A stretch of DNA of 64,000 nt from Candidatus Poseidoniales archaeon (GTDB lineage: Archaea; Thermoplasmatota; Poseidoniia; Poseidoniales; Poseidoniaceae). Positions 39,819-47,939 of the stretch are shown piece by piece. Position numbers and translations under genes: made by a program. The notes under the pieces were generated by a model, which searched no databases, was not told the DNA's origin, and saw nothing but the letters and a program-made list of their open reading frames with translations. How positions within the stretch are numbered: position 1 is the first letter of the stretch; every line of letters begins with the position of its first letter. Location of the stretch: positions 46,520 to 110,519 of the forward strand of contig QXYC01000004.1 of assembly GCA_009887095.1 (NCBI GenBank), in the 5' to 3' direction.

Positions 39819-41582
39819 ATGCCAGTTGGACTCCCGCCACTTGGAGGCCCACTTGGACGTTCCCGTTCACGAATTTCAGCAAGCGGTTTGACCACATTTC
39901 TCCGTTGCGAACGCCAATGGTTTCTCGGCTCGAAACTCGGGCTTTCTGGTCCAACAACACCCTCTCAAGTTCTTGGAATCGTCATTGAGGATGAACTGTG
40001 CGGTTTGCTGATGCACAGGCCTGATGCTAGCATTAACTCACTTACTGAACTGAGCCACTGGATTGCCCAAAAAGTACCCGATGCTGCACGACGTGCACAA
40101 GAGGCTGGGCAAGCTGATTGGGATGCTTCCTTGTGGCGAACGGCCGATTGGGTTTGGGAAGAAATAGAACTCGAAACAATGGAGGAAAAGCTTCGTGCAG
40201 GCTTGACCCTGTTCATGGAAGAGGTGAATGAGTGCATGAATGCAGGCGGTGGCCCGTACCTCGAACAGTACAGAAGGGGTGAATGTCCATTCGAAGTTCC
40301 TTCACCTGCTTGGGGCGAGGAGCCACGCTTCCCAGTGCCCGACAAGGTCCGCAGTTTCGGCATGCGCTCTTGGGCTCGTGACGAACCGATGGTATGGAAC
40401 GAGGCAGGTACGGATGTGTCATGGCATGAAGCTTGGGAAATAGCAAGGCCTTGGGTGAAGGACCCCCGCGTCCACCAACCCCAGCGATTGTACCACCCGG
40501 AAGGGTGGGCTGCAGGCGAACTTGACCTCGTGATGCGATGGGATGGTCGAATCCGTCTAATCGATATCAAATCTGGAGATCCAACTTCTCGGTTCGCAGC
40601 CTCCTTGCAACATCAACTTCGATTCTATGCTTGGTTGTGGCATGAAACTCATGACGGTCAAACCATTGATGGATTGGAAGGTTGGTACCTCGCTGGCCCT
40701 CACCGACTCACCTACGATGCTCCAACAAAAGAAGAAATTCATGCCATGACTACCGAGTTTTTTTCAATCAACAAAGCCATGCAGGGGATGGGCTCCGGGC
40801 CAGTAGCCCTTCCAGCACTGCCGGGTGACGCTTGTACGGGCGAAGCCGCTGGATGTCATTGGTGCAGCCTGGGCAAAAATTCTGATGGCTCATTGGTCAA
40901 TGATGAATTGTTGGCATCGATTACCTCGGTCCGATCCTTGGAGGTGGCCTCACCAAGCCAGCCGCTTTCTTCAATTCCAAACCGAGTTCATGTGCATGGG
41001 AAATTCACTGGTGCTTGGGGCCCACTGCCCAACCACTTTGGCGAACCTGTGCTCGGCGCTATGTTGATGGCAGGTGGCGCTCAAATCACTGTTGAAGAAA
41101 GTGAGCCGGGTTCATATCCAGCACTCCATGACGGCCCGAAAGGGGAACTCGTGATCATCAATGCTCTGCCAGGTGTTTGGCGAGGCAGCCCTCGCCTTTA
41201 CCTCGATTCGAAGAGCAAACTGATGACGGTTGCTGAAGCTGAAGAGCATTTTGCCGACTCTGGAAAAGACCTCAAAGACCTCACCACTCGAGTTGGACTT
41301 TTGCGAACGAGAGCGAACGTCGAGGGCATCGTGCTCAGTTTGAGAAAACGTTCTGGTGTTCGATTGGATGAAAAACCTTGGACCATGTTTGCAATGCACC
41401 TCTGGGATGGTGCTCACGTCGTGGAAATAGCAGCTTTTGGCTCGAGTATCTCTGGACAAATGGAAGCCATCCGGCCTGGAGATCGAATCACTCTGATGGC
41501 AGCAGAACTTGGCTGGCGTGCCGGCTTACCTCAACTTCGAATCGACAACCGGAAAACTCGATTGACCATCAAAGACAATTAA
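39819..41582 (+). CDS. Cas4/AddB-like PD-(D/E)XK nuclease with C-terminal OB-fold, copy 1
   Basis: A 587-residue protein. The N-terminal signature ISASGLTTFLRCERQWFLG (Cys30) is that of RecB/Cas4-like nucleases. The catalytic core is GELDLVMRWDGRIRLIDIKS (about residues 229-248), giving D...DxK. The QxxxY motif is in HQLRFYAWLWHE. A later cluster, CTGEAAGCHWCSLG, supplies three cysteines that with Cys30 could hold a 4Fe-4S cluster, as in Cas4 and AddB. The C-terminal 200 residues look like OB-folds (ANVEGIVLSLRKRSG, VVEIAAFGSSISGQM, PGDRITLMA). No helicase domain is attached. The ATG follows GAGGTGA. A paralogue follows directly. Biological role unknown. Confidence 0.75.
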   Translation: MPVGLPPLGGPLGRSRSRISASGLTTFLRCERQWFLGSKLGLSGPTTPSQVLGIVIEDELCGLLMHRPDASINSLTELSHWIAQKVPDAARRAQEAGQADWDASLWRTADWVWEEIELETMEEKLRAGLTLFMEEVNECMNAGGGPYLEQYRRGECPFEVPSPAWGEEPRFPVPDKVRSFGMRSWARDEPMVWNEAGTDVSWHEAWEIARPWVKDPRVHQPQRLYHPEGWAAGELDLVMRWDGRIRLIDIKSGDPTSRFAASLQHQLRFYAWLWHETHDGQTIDGLEGWYLAGPHRLTYDAPTKEEIHAMTTEFFSINKAMQGMGSGPVALPALPGDACTGEAAGCHWCSLGKNSDGSLVNDELLASITSVRSLEVASPSQPLSSIPNRVHVHGKFTGAWGPLPNHFGEPVLGAMLMAGGAQITVEESEPGSYPALHDGPKGELVIINALPGVWRGSPRLYLDSKSKLMTVAEAEEHFADSGKDLKDLTTRVGLLRTRANVEGIVLSLRKRSGVRLDEKPWTMFAMHLWDGAHVVEIAAFGSSISGQMEAIRPGDRITLMAAELGWRAGLPQLRIDNRKTRLTIKDN

Positions 41583-41625
41583 AGGTGGCTTAGAGTTTAA
41601 GAAGCGTCGGTCAACATTGCGATGT

Positions 41626-43473
41626 ATGCCTGTCCGACTCGCCATTAACGACGATGATTCAGTGGGTCCCTACAACCGCTTGAGTGCGAGTCAGGTGAAT
41701 GCCTACACAAATTGCTCAAGGATGTGGTTCTATGAGAAAGTGCGTCGATTCAAGATGCCTCAAATCCCTGTTCTGTTTGTCGGTCGTGCTGTTGAAGAAG
41801 CATTTTGCCGAATGCTCCAAGAATCGCCTGCGTTGTTAGCGCCAAGTGCCTCTTCGGATACGCTGTCCAATATTCCATTAGACGACAATGGCGTCCCGAG
41901 TCGGGATTCCGACATGCCTTGGCCAGCGGACCGCTTGCTCGCCTTGCCCACTGAAATGTGGCCAGTCGATCTCGAAGGCCTGCGCTCATGGGCTCAGCAA
42001 CGTCTTCAGGCTCACCTTCCTTTGGCCCTTAAGGCCATGAAGGAGGAGTGGGAAAAAGACGAACGCAAAGCAGGTGACTGGTCAAGTGTTGACCCCGCAC
42101 GGTGCATGGAAATGTGCCTGAAGGGGCTTGAGATGCACCTTGCAGAAGTGCAGCGATGTTTTGATGCAAACGGCGGCCCGGGACTTGAACAATGGCGAAA
42201 AGGGGTGCGACCTCATTGGCCCGCTCCGGACGGTCGCCGTTACGAAATGTCCCTTCGCCATCCACTCGCACAAGATGGACCCCTGGTTTGGGTTGAGGCT
42301 TGGGAGATTTCGCGGCCTTGGTTTGTCGATCCACATGCCGGGAAATTTGCAATGAACGCCATCCATCCTGACCATTGGTTCCAAGGCGAGTACGACATGG
42401 TGTACCGATGGGATGGGCGAATCAACATCGTTGACCTGAAAGCCAGCGTCGGTGCAGGTGACCGCTCGGGCAATTATGTCGAACAACTGCGGATGTACGC
42501 CATGCTATGGTGGGTGACACATGAGCGTAAAGAGCAGGTTGATGCCTTGCAAATATGGTACCTCGGTGCTGACGTGATAAAAGAAATCCAGGTTCCGACA
42601 GTTCCCGAAATGGAGGCCATGGAGACGAAGTTAGAATCGCTTTGGAAAGAAATCAAATCTGAACAACCGACCATCGACGACTGCCCACCAGAGCCTCTGC
42701 CAATGCGGGGTTTCTCACCGGGTGGCGTGCCTACAAAGGCGCCAGAAGAAAGCCGCTGCTCTCGGTGTGATTGGAAGGCTGTCTGTCCTGGTGGAGATGG
42801 GCCTGAGTCATTGCCCGATGGAGGTTCAATCCGTTTGCCTGGCTCGACAGCTTCCTATGACTTGACTCCAATCAACGCACTACAACCTCGGATGACGCTT
42901 ATTGCCGACGTGTTCAGTGTGATGGGTGGTGGCGATGGTCGCCGTCCAAAGATCAAGATTGAACAGGATGGCCACTTTGCCAGTCTCCAGTTGTTGGTCG
43001 ATCGTCATCAAGATGGTGAGCCTGCATGGCCCGCTGACTTGGCAAAAGGCGATCGAGTCCGCCTCGAAGGCGTTGTTCCATCGGCGAATTACAAAGGTGA
43101 ACTTCAACTGAAAGTGGATCCACATGCAATTGTTATTTACGCGGGCGAAGATGAGCATGTTGAGACGACGTTGCTTGATTTTAGGGCACGTTGGAATGTC
43201 ACCGGTCGGCTCGTCTATCGATTTGAAAAGAAAGGCGTTGGCCGCAACGGAAAATCATGGCACAGGAAAGGCATGATGCTCATGGACGCCCATGGTTCGA
43301 TGAAGGTCGAAGGGTGGGCCGCAGACTGGGGCGCTCAGTACGATCTTGCGGAAGTGGGCGACACGATCGTGGCCGCAAACCTAAGCCTCGATGCTTGGGC
43401 CATTGATGTGAAAGGTCAAATCAATCGCAATTCCAAAGTTCAGATCACTGAGCGGGTCGAACGGACTGATTAG
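41626..43473 (+). CDS. Cas4/AddB-like PD-(D/E)XK nuclease with C-terminal OB-fold, copy 2
   Basis: A 615-residue paralogue of the preceding gene. The signature RLSASQVNAYTNCSRMWFYE again places a Cys at residue 30. The nuclease core is GEYDMVYRWDGRINIVDLKA, with the QxxxY motif in EQLRMYAMLWW. The Fe-S-type cysteines are in CSRCDWKAVCPGG. The C-terminal region has two OB-like segments (MTLIADVFSVMGGGDGR and WNVTGRLVYRFEKKG). Start is the ATG at 41626; the TTG at 41617 is less likely. It ends in TTAG, sharing its stop with the convergent ubiquitin-like gene. The two copies have diverged a lot, suggesting distinct subunits of one complex rather than a recent duplication. Confidence 0.75.
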   Translation: MPVRLAINDDDSVGPYNRLSASQVNAYTNCSRMWFYEKVRRFKMPQIPVLFVGRAVEEAFCRMLQESPALLAPSASSDTLSNIPLDDNGVPSRDSDMPWPADRLLALPTEMWPVDLEGLRSWAQQRLQAHLPLALKAMKEEWEKDERKAGDWSSVDPARCMEMCLKGLEMHLAEVQRCFDANGGPGLEQWRKGVRPHWPAPDGRRYEMSLRHPLAQDGPLVWVEAWEISRPWFVDPHAGKFAMNAIHPDHWFQGEYDMVYRWDGRINIVDLKASVGAGDRSGNYVEQLRMYAMLWWVTHERKEQVDALQIWYLGADVIKEIQVPTVPEMEAMETKLESLWKEIKSEQPTIDDCPPEPLPMRGFSPGGVPTKAPEESRCSRCDWKAVCPGGDGPESLPDGGSIRLPGSTASYDLTPINALQPRMTLIADVFSVMGGGDGRRPKIKIEQDGHFASLQLLVDRHQDGEPAWPADLAKGDRVRLEGVVPSANYKGELQLKVDPHAIVIYAGEDEHVETTLLDFRARWNVTGRLVYRFEKKGVGRNGKSWHRKGMMLMDAHGSMKVEGWAADWGAQYDLAEVGDTIVAANLSLDAWAIDVKGQINRNSKVQITERVERTD

Positions 43474-43670
43474 CCGCCAGATGAAACGGTTGTGACCAAC
43501 AACGAGATGTCGCTTGTGAGTTTTGTAGCGTGAGGTAAAACGACGCCTTCGTGGCTTACAATGACTGTTGATGCAAGGATTCCAGCTTTGCCAAGTGCCA
43601 AGCGGACCGTTGTACCACTTTCACATTCCACAGTGAGGTTGTGGTCTCGGCCGGTGAACTGAACCTGCAT
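43470..43670 (-). CDS. Ubiquitin-like small modifier / MoaD-ThiS-family protein
   Basis: A 66-residue beta-grasp protein ending in Gly-Gly (VTTVSSGG), the C-terminus needed for adenylation by E1-like enzymes and for thiocarboxylate or isopeptide formation. The N-terminal MQVQFTGRDHNLTVECESG and the LTSDISLLVTTVSSGG end match the MoaD/ThiS/SAMP family. It may act as a sulfur carrier (for tRNA thiolation) or as a protein modifier; both roles are known for archaeal SAMPs. The stop overlaps that of the nuclease gene. The predicted ATG is in the region just before tRNA-Ser. Confidence 0.75.
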   Translation of the reverse strand: MQVQFTGRDHNLTVECESGTTVRLALGKAGILASTVIVSHEGVVLPHATKLTSDISLLVTTVSSGG

Positions 43671-43689
43671 GTCTGCTTGTCATAGCACC

Positions 43690-43699
43690 ATGCTTATGA
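43690..43699 (+). promoter_or_regulatory. TATA-like element upstream of tRNA-Ser
   Basis: TGCTTATGA lies about 30 bases before the first base of tRNA-Ser, the usual distance of an archaeal TATA box. The match is weak. Confidence 0.3.
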
Positions 43700-43724
43700 C
43701 GGTGGCGCTGGAGCGAAGTCTGCG

Positions 43725-43810
43725 GCCGAGATCGCATAGCCCGGTATTGCGGTGGATTCGAAATCCACTGTCCCCTGGACACGGGAGTTCAAATCTCTCT
43801 CTCGGCGCCA
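43725..43810 (+). tRNA. tRNA-Ser (CGA), CCA encoded
   Basis: The acceptor stem GCCGAGA (43725-43731) pairs with TCTCGGC (43800-43806); discriminator G and CCA follow at 43807-43810. D-stem GCA/TGC. The anticodon arm is GTGGA-TTCGAAA-TCCAC, with anticodon CGA. A long variable arm (TGTCCCCTGGACA) marks a class II tRNA, as for serine. T-arm GGGAG-TTCAAAT-CTCTC. CGA reads UCG codons. No intron seen. Confidence 0.93.
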
Positions 43811-43836
43811 ATCACATTCATGAGCGTACAGCCGCT

Positions 43837-44592
43837 TCACATGTAGAATGCATCAGGGGATTCTGTCAGATCGGCGACATAGTCTTCCTTCGATTCAGGT
43901 GCCAGTGACGCAAGCTTCTCTGTCAGCATTGCTTGTGCGTCAGCAGGGAGGGCGATGCCCAAATCAAACCAACCATCCAGTGCTTCCAAGAGCCGTTGTG
44001 AGGCAAACACATCGCCACTTGAGCCAACGGTTGTGGCAATTGCGCACGCAGAACGAACGCCATGAAGGGGACCAACCGATGCCATGAGGGCGGTGAGGCC
44101 GATCGCTCCAGATTTAGGCTCGTCTCGCCGTACATCTACGCCAGCGGCCTCTAAATCCATTCTGTGGTCAACACTCGATGGGACGATGAAGCATTCCTTT
44201 CGTGTGGGTTCGTCCATGAGTCCTGCAAGCACGTAAATTTCCTCAACTCCCTGTTCAGAAAGCCAAGACATCAGTGCTTGAGCCATGCTGCCTTGATGTT
44301 CTGGTTCAAGGGGCTGTGATGTTCCAGTGAGCGTGAGGATTCGCACGCCTGTAACTGACTCTATAGCGCACAGCGAAAGGTGAGGTGGTGTGAGAAGGCC
44401 GTCTTGGTCAAGCATGGCCAATGGTGGCAAAGCAGTGTGATGAAGGCGCACCAGTTCCGTGCACTCATTGACTTGGGTGAGGCCCTCGAGGGCCGCCTTC
44501 CCAACATTACCAACACCAGGTAGGGCGAACAACATCATTCGATGATCGCCAAGTGTGTTGGGCTGCTTTCTCCATTCAATGTGCAATCCCAT
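43837..44592 (-). CDS. PAC2 (proteasome assembly chaperone)-family protein
   Basis: A 251-residue PAC2-fold protein. The N-terminal motif FALPGVGNVGKAALEGL and central YVLAGLMDEPTRKECFIVPS are typical of the COG2047-type archaeal family. It is the last gene of the conserved eL42-eS27-aIF2alpha-Nop10-PAC2 order. Archaeal relatives help proteasome assembly; this exact function has not been shown for the COG2047 type. A TATA-like element 29 bases upstream suggests an internal, leaderless start. Confidence 0.8.
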   Translation of the reverse strand: MGLHIEWRKQPNTLGDHRMMLFALPGVGNVGKAALEGLTQVNECTELVRLHHTALPPLAMLDQDGLLTPPHLSLCAIESVTGVRILTLTGTSQPLEPEHQGSMAQALMSWLSEQGVEEIYVLAGLMDEPTRKECFIVPSSVDHRMDLEAAGVDVRRDEPKSGAIGLTALMASVGPLHGVRSACAIATTVGSSGDVFASQRLLEALDGWFDLGIALPADAQAMLTEKLASLAPESKEDYVADLTESPDAFYM

Positions 44593-44617
44593 AAACGCTC
44601 GAACGAGTCGCGCCGCG

Positions 44618-44625
44618 CTATAATG
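44618..44625 (-). promoter_or_regulatory. TATA-box-like element for a leaderless PAC2 mRNA
   Basis: CATTATAG on the minus strand is centred about 29 bases before the PAC2 ATG. This is the spacing expected when transcription starts at the initiation codon. Confidence 0.4.
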
Positions 44626-44685
44626 TTTGATGTTAAGAGGGGCGAATCAAGCCCGTTTTGGGGGCCCTGTTCTTCAAGCGAGGGT

Positions 44686-44928
44686 TCACTCTTCTTCAGT
44701 CACAACGTGGCTGTCCTTCATGTCTTGAAGGGAAGGAAGTGTTGGCAATTCTTGAGCCCATTCTTTGGATTCAACGTTGTACATCTTCCTGCGGATTTGC
44801 GCACGGTTGTCTTCCGGTGACCACTTGAGAGGGGCTGCTGCTTGAGCAGTTTCGCCACATGCAGGGCATGTTGTGGATAATGACCACGCTTGGCAAGTGA
44901 GGCATTGTTGGAGGAGTTGTCGTGCCAT
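44686..44928 (-). CDS. nop10: H/ACA ribonucleoprotein Nop10
   Basis: An 80-residue protein of the H/ACA box RNP that guides pseudouridylation. The N-terminal zinc ribbon has CLTC and CPAC; the C-terminal motif is WSPEDNRAQIRRKMY. Archaeal Nop10 is about 55-60 residues; this one has an extended acidic tail (MKDSHVVTEEE). It sits between aIF2-alpha and PAC2, the usual archaeal order. Confidence 0.9.
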   Translation of the reverse strand: MARQLLQQCLTCQAWSLSTTCPACGETAQAAAPLKWSPEDNRAQIRRKMYNVESKEWAQELPTLPSLQDMKDSHVVTEEE

Positions 44929-44950
44929 ATCATCGCCTCATGTTTCATGC

Positions 44951-45742
44951 TCACTCACGGATTGCATCCGCTTCGCCACCAGCTTCGACCACATGGGTCA
45001 ACGTTGCCGATGTTGCTTGTTCCCAGAGGGCTTCAGCGGTCTTGAAGTCAGGGGCCTTCAATTCAATTCTGTATTCGGGTGCACCGTTGTAATGGCACGT
45101 GATTTCGATCTCTTCTTCCGGTGAGGAGAACGCTTCTGCTGCGAGCAGAGCGTCTCGAATGGTATCGACACCAGTTGTGGAGTTGATGCTGAGGGTTAAT
45201 GTTCCACGGATTTCAACAAATGGAGGAATGATGTTCTCAACTGCAATTTCGATGAAAGGTTGCAGCCAATCACCTTCGAATCCTGCATCTTGCAGAGCAC
45301 CTTCATTCATTGCGGCTTCTTCAAACGAAGTGTAGAGTCCGCCAAATGCATCAATCAATTCGTCGCCGGAGGATGCGATTTCTTCAGCACTCCATCCTAC
45401 CTTTTCTCCGAGTACCTTGAGGAGTTGGTGAGCTCGTTGCTCATTCTTCCACTCTTGCAATCGATCCCTTCGGCGTTCTTCCGAGACAGATTTGAGTGAC
45501 AACTCGAGGGATGTTCCATCCTTTCGGGTTCGCATGACCTTGCAGATCAAGCGTTGACCTTCTCTGACAAAGGCCCGGATGTTCTTGACCCACCCGCTTG
45601 CAATCTCTCCGATGAAAATGAAACCTTCGACACCTTCGAATTCATCAAGGGAGACGTAGGCGCCGTTTTGTTTTACGGTCGTGACTGATACAACAACAAG
45701 TTCGCCTTCTGAGGGAGTTGTTGTTGATTTCTCAGAGGGCAT
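44951..45742 (-). CDS. Translation initiation factor aIF2 alpha subunit
   Basis: A 263-residue subunit of aIF2, which brings initiator tRNA to the small subunit. The N-terminal S1-type OB domain is visible (VSVTTVKQNGAYVSLDEFEG and GFIFIGEIASGWVKNI, residues about 18-60). Helical and alpha-beta domains follow. It lies between eS27 and Nop10 in the conserved operon. The C-terminal extension is modest. Confidence 0.94.
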   Translation of the reverse strand: MPSEKSTTTPSEGELVVVSVTTVKQNGAYVSLDEFEGVEGFIFIGEIASGWVKNIRAFVREGQRLICKVMRTRKDGTSLELSLKSVSEERRRDRLQEWKNEQRAHQLLKVLGEKVGWSAEEIASSGDELIDAFGGLYTSFEEAAMNEGALQDAGFEGDWLQPFIEIAVENIIPPFVEIRGTLTLSINSTTGVDTIRDALLAAEAFSSPEEEIEITCHYNGAPEYRIELKAPDFKTAEALWEQATSATLTHVVEAGGEADAIRE

Positions 45743-45757
45743 GGAGGCTCAGCCTCC

Positions 45758-45928
45758 TTACTCGAGTGCTTCAACAACAGTGCAACCAATGAGATCGGCT
45801 TTTCCGCCGGATGGATTGGTAAGAGTCGCGCCACAAACGTTGCAAGAAACAACGGTGGTTGAGCGGGAGAAAATGATTGTTTCATTGCCGCAATCTCTGC
45901 AGGCGACCTTAAGGAAATGTTTTGCCAT
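45758..45928 (-). CDS. rps27e: Ribosomal protein eS27
   Basis: A 56-residue small-subunit protein with an intact zinc finger (CRDCGN and CNVCGA). The start is the ATG of [13 protein letters not shown] at 45928; the upstream open frame would overlap eL42. It is followed by aIF2-alpha after 15 bases. Confidence 0.93.
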   Translation of the reverse strand: MAKHFLKVACRDCGNETIIFSRSTTVVSCNVCGATLTNPSGGKADLIGCTVVEALE

Positions 45929-45938
45929 GATGTTCAAC

Positions 45939-46223
45939 TCACTTGTCAATCAGTTCGAATTTCTTCGCTCTCTTGCATGGCGCATAGTGTGCCTTGCCAG
46001 TTTCCGTACAACGGAAGAGAATGTTGACTCGCTTGGTTGGCTTTTCACGGCCATCAGGTTTTGGACGTGGGAAACCACGGTAACCAGCCATCACGCGGCG
46101 GAACCGTCGCTGACCCCAGCGAAGTTCGGAAGCGCGCTTCTTCTTCACGCGCTCGACTGTGTGCATTGTATGCTTGCCAGCCGACGGACTGTAACGCTTC
46201 ACTTGACGAGGCATTTTCACCAT
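45939..46223 (-). CDS. rpl44e: Ribosomal protein eL42 (L44e) with most zinc ligands lost
   Basis: A 94-residue large-subunit protein, first gene of the leftward operon. It starts [20 protein letters not shown], preceded by AAGGTG. The usual N-terminal CPxC pair is replaced by SPSAGK, and the later CxxC is CTETGK with one Cys. The C-terminal KFELIDK matches the family. Most eL42 proteins bind zinc; a C-minus form probably folds without it. A TATA-like TAAATAC lies about 36 bases upstream. Confidence 0.92.
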   Translation of the reverse strand: MVKMPRQVKRYSPSAGKHTMHTVERVKKKRASELRWGQRRFRRVMAGYRGFPRPKPDGREKPTKRVNILFRCTETGKAHYAPCKRAKKFELIDK

Positions 46224-46355
46224 AAGAGCACCTTAAGCATTCGGCCCACAAGAGTCGGGTATTTAGCGATGCCGCACCGGGCCTTGCCCTACAATCACGC
46301 CACTGCGGGTGAGAATCAGGGTTGATTTGATAAGACCAGCGGCGAAGCCAGCGCC

Positions 46356-47150
46356 ATGAATCCGATGGCCCAGGCAGCCCTGTGGTTTTGGCTTCCTGCC
46401 TCATTGGTGCCTTTAGGCGTCTGGATTTCCCTTTCTTCTAAGACCTCTTCGGGGAGGAATTTCGGGCGGTTTTTGGTAGGTTTTGGCATGCTCGGCCTCG
46501 TTACCTCTCCATGGACAGTGCCCGATTCTCCGTCCAGTGCCGCCGGCCATTTACTTGGCTTCATTCTTGGACCTGCTGCGCTTCTCTTATCGGGTGTGTA
46601 TCTTATTGCGTTCTCAGGCCATGTTCCGGTTGGACGCCTCCCAAGGAGCGATCGTCGCCTTGGCGTCATGGCCTTTCTCATTGGTTTTGTTTGGTTCATT
46701 GGCATGCATTGGTGGAACCTCACACCCGCTCTTGGAGGCGAGGTGAATCGGTACTGGCTTGTGTTTTGGCCGACCTTCCTGTTGTTGTTTACTTGCTTGC
46801 TTTCGGGAGCAGCGTTATCCTTGCGCGTTATTGGTGATCGCAGAGCGACCGAATCAAACGTGATGTGGTTTGCTTCTGGCTTTGTTCTCGTGCTCATCCT
46901 TCTTGCCATGGTGGTTGATGGACGGCATGTAGATGCAGACACCTTCCGCTACCACCTATGGCTCGCAGGTGCGGATCTACTCGGAACCGCCGTAGGTTTG
47001 TCCATTTCCATTCTCGTTTTCGGCATCATCATCTTCCTACACGAACGGTCGTTGCCAGAACCGAAATCCATTGCACCACCAACCGATAAGGAGTTTGCAC
47101 ACGTCGCATCAATCGTTGCTGCGAACTTAGGAGGTGACGAGAATGAATGA
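46356..47150 (+). CDS. Seven-transmembrane protein of unknown function
   Basis: A 264-residue integral membrane protein with about seven hydrophobic helices. They include ALWFWLPASLVPLGVWISL, LLGFILGPAALLLSGVYLIA, VMAFLIGFVWFIGMHWW and LLLFTCLLSGAALSLRVI. No retinal-type lysine or other motif is apparent. It overlaps the next membrane-protein gene by 8 bases (ATGAATGA), so the two are probably a pair. I do not recognise a family. Confidence 0.7.
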   Translation: MNPMAQAALWFWLPASLVPLGVWISLSSKTSSGRNFGRFLVGFGMLGLVTSPWTVPDSPSSAAGHLLGFILGPAALLLSGVYLIAFSGHVPVGRLPRSDRRLGVMAFLIGFVWFIGMHWWNLTPALGGEVNRYWLVFWPTFLLLFTCLLSGAALSLRVIGDRRATESNVMWFASGFVLVLILLAMVVDGRHVDADTFRYHLWLAGADLLGTAVGLSISILVFGIIIFLHERSLPEPKSIAPPTDKEFAHVASIVAANLGGDENE

Positions 47151-47610
47151 AGATCGCCTTGTTTTTACCTGGCGCGCCATGTTGTTGGCCTTCTTGCTGC
47201 CACTTGTGCTGCTTTTCGCTATGGACCTCACGATGGGCGGTTCCCTTGGTGCTGGTACTGACAGTTTGCCGAGGTTTGGCAATGCAATCTTGACCTCTTA
47301 CACGCTCGGCTCGCTTGTTCTGCTTGGCAACCTCTTCTTCTATGCCGACTCTCGGCAACGGCCGCTGGCTCCTTTGTTTGGTATGCTTTCAGCCGCACTT
47401 ATGGGTGTCGTGGTGACTGTGGTTCTGCTCAACCAGGGGTCGCTTCTCATGGAAGACAATGGCTCCATTCGGGCGCAGATCTTCTACAACATCGTTCATA
47501 TGTTCGTTTCAGCGGGTGCAATTCTTCTGGCTCTGGCTCTCTCACTTGGGTTCACTTTTTCAACCATCACGGCTCAAAAACCACGACGAACGGTCTTTGA
47601 AGAAGAGTGA
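47143..47610 (+). CDS. Four-transmembrane protein of unknown function
   Basis: A 155-residue membrane protein with about four helices (AFLLPLVLLFAMDL, LTSYTLGSLVLLGNLFFYA, MLSAALMGVVVTVVLL and AGAILLALALSLGF). The ATG at 47143 follows GGAGGTGA with six bases between. It is coupled to the preceding seven-helix protein. Function unknown. Confidence 0.7.
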   Translation: MNEDRLVFTWRAMLLAFLLPLVLLFAMDLTMGGSLGAGTDSLPRFGNAILTSYTLGSLVLLGNLFFYADSRQRPLAPLFGMLSAALMGVVVTVVLLNQGSLLMEDNGSIRAQIFYNIVHMFVSAGAILLALALSLGFTFSTITAQKPRRTVFEEE

Positions 47611-47689
47611 TTCTCCACTGGCGTAGCGAAAACCACCTCCGTTGATTTCATAAGGAGGAGGTCGGTGGGCGTGTTCAACAGGTGTTTCT

Positions 47690-47869
47690 ATGTCAAAGGG
47701 TACTCCATCCATGGGTAAGCGTCAGAAGACCACCCACATCCGCTGCCGACGCTGCGGACGCAACGCATATCACAAGCAAAAGTCCGTTTGTGCTTCATGT
47801 GGTTACGGGGAAACATCCCGCATGCGCAAGCACAGCTGGTCGAAGAAGTCTCACCGCCCTAAGGCTTGA
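47690..47869 (+). CDS. rpl37e: Ribosomal protein eL37
   Basis: A 59-residue large-subunit protein, too short for many gene callers. It reads [19 protein letters not shown] and has a zinc ribbon (CRRCG and CASCG). The C-terminal [14 protein letters not shown] is basic, as in eL37. An AGGTG element precedes the ATG. It lies 79 bases after the membrane-protein gene and 70 before purF. Confidence 0.93.
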   Translation: MSKGTPSMGKRQKTTHIRCRRCGRNAYHKQKSVCASCGYGETSRMRKHSWSKKSHRPKA

Positions 47870-47939
47870 GTGAATTCACACTCGTCGAGAAGCGCAATGG
47901 CTACAAAGTGCCTTGATTTGGTTGGGTTGAGGCAACAGC

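Noticed and set aside
39819..43473. Tandem nucleases as part of a CRISPR-Cas or Argonaute system
   Set aside because: No repeat array, cas1/cas2, effector or Argonaute-like gene lies in the window.
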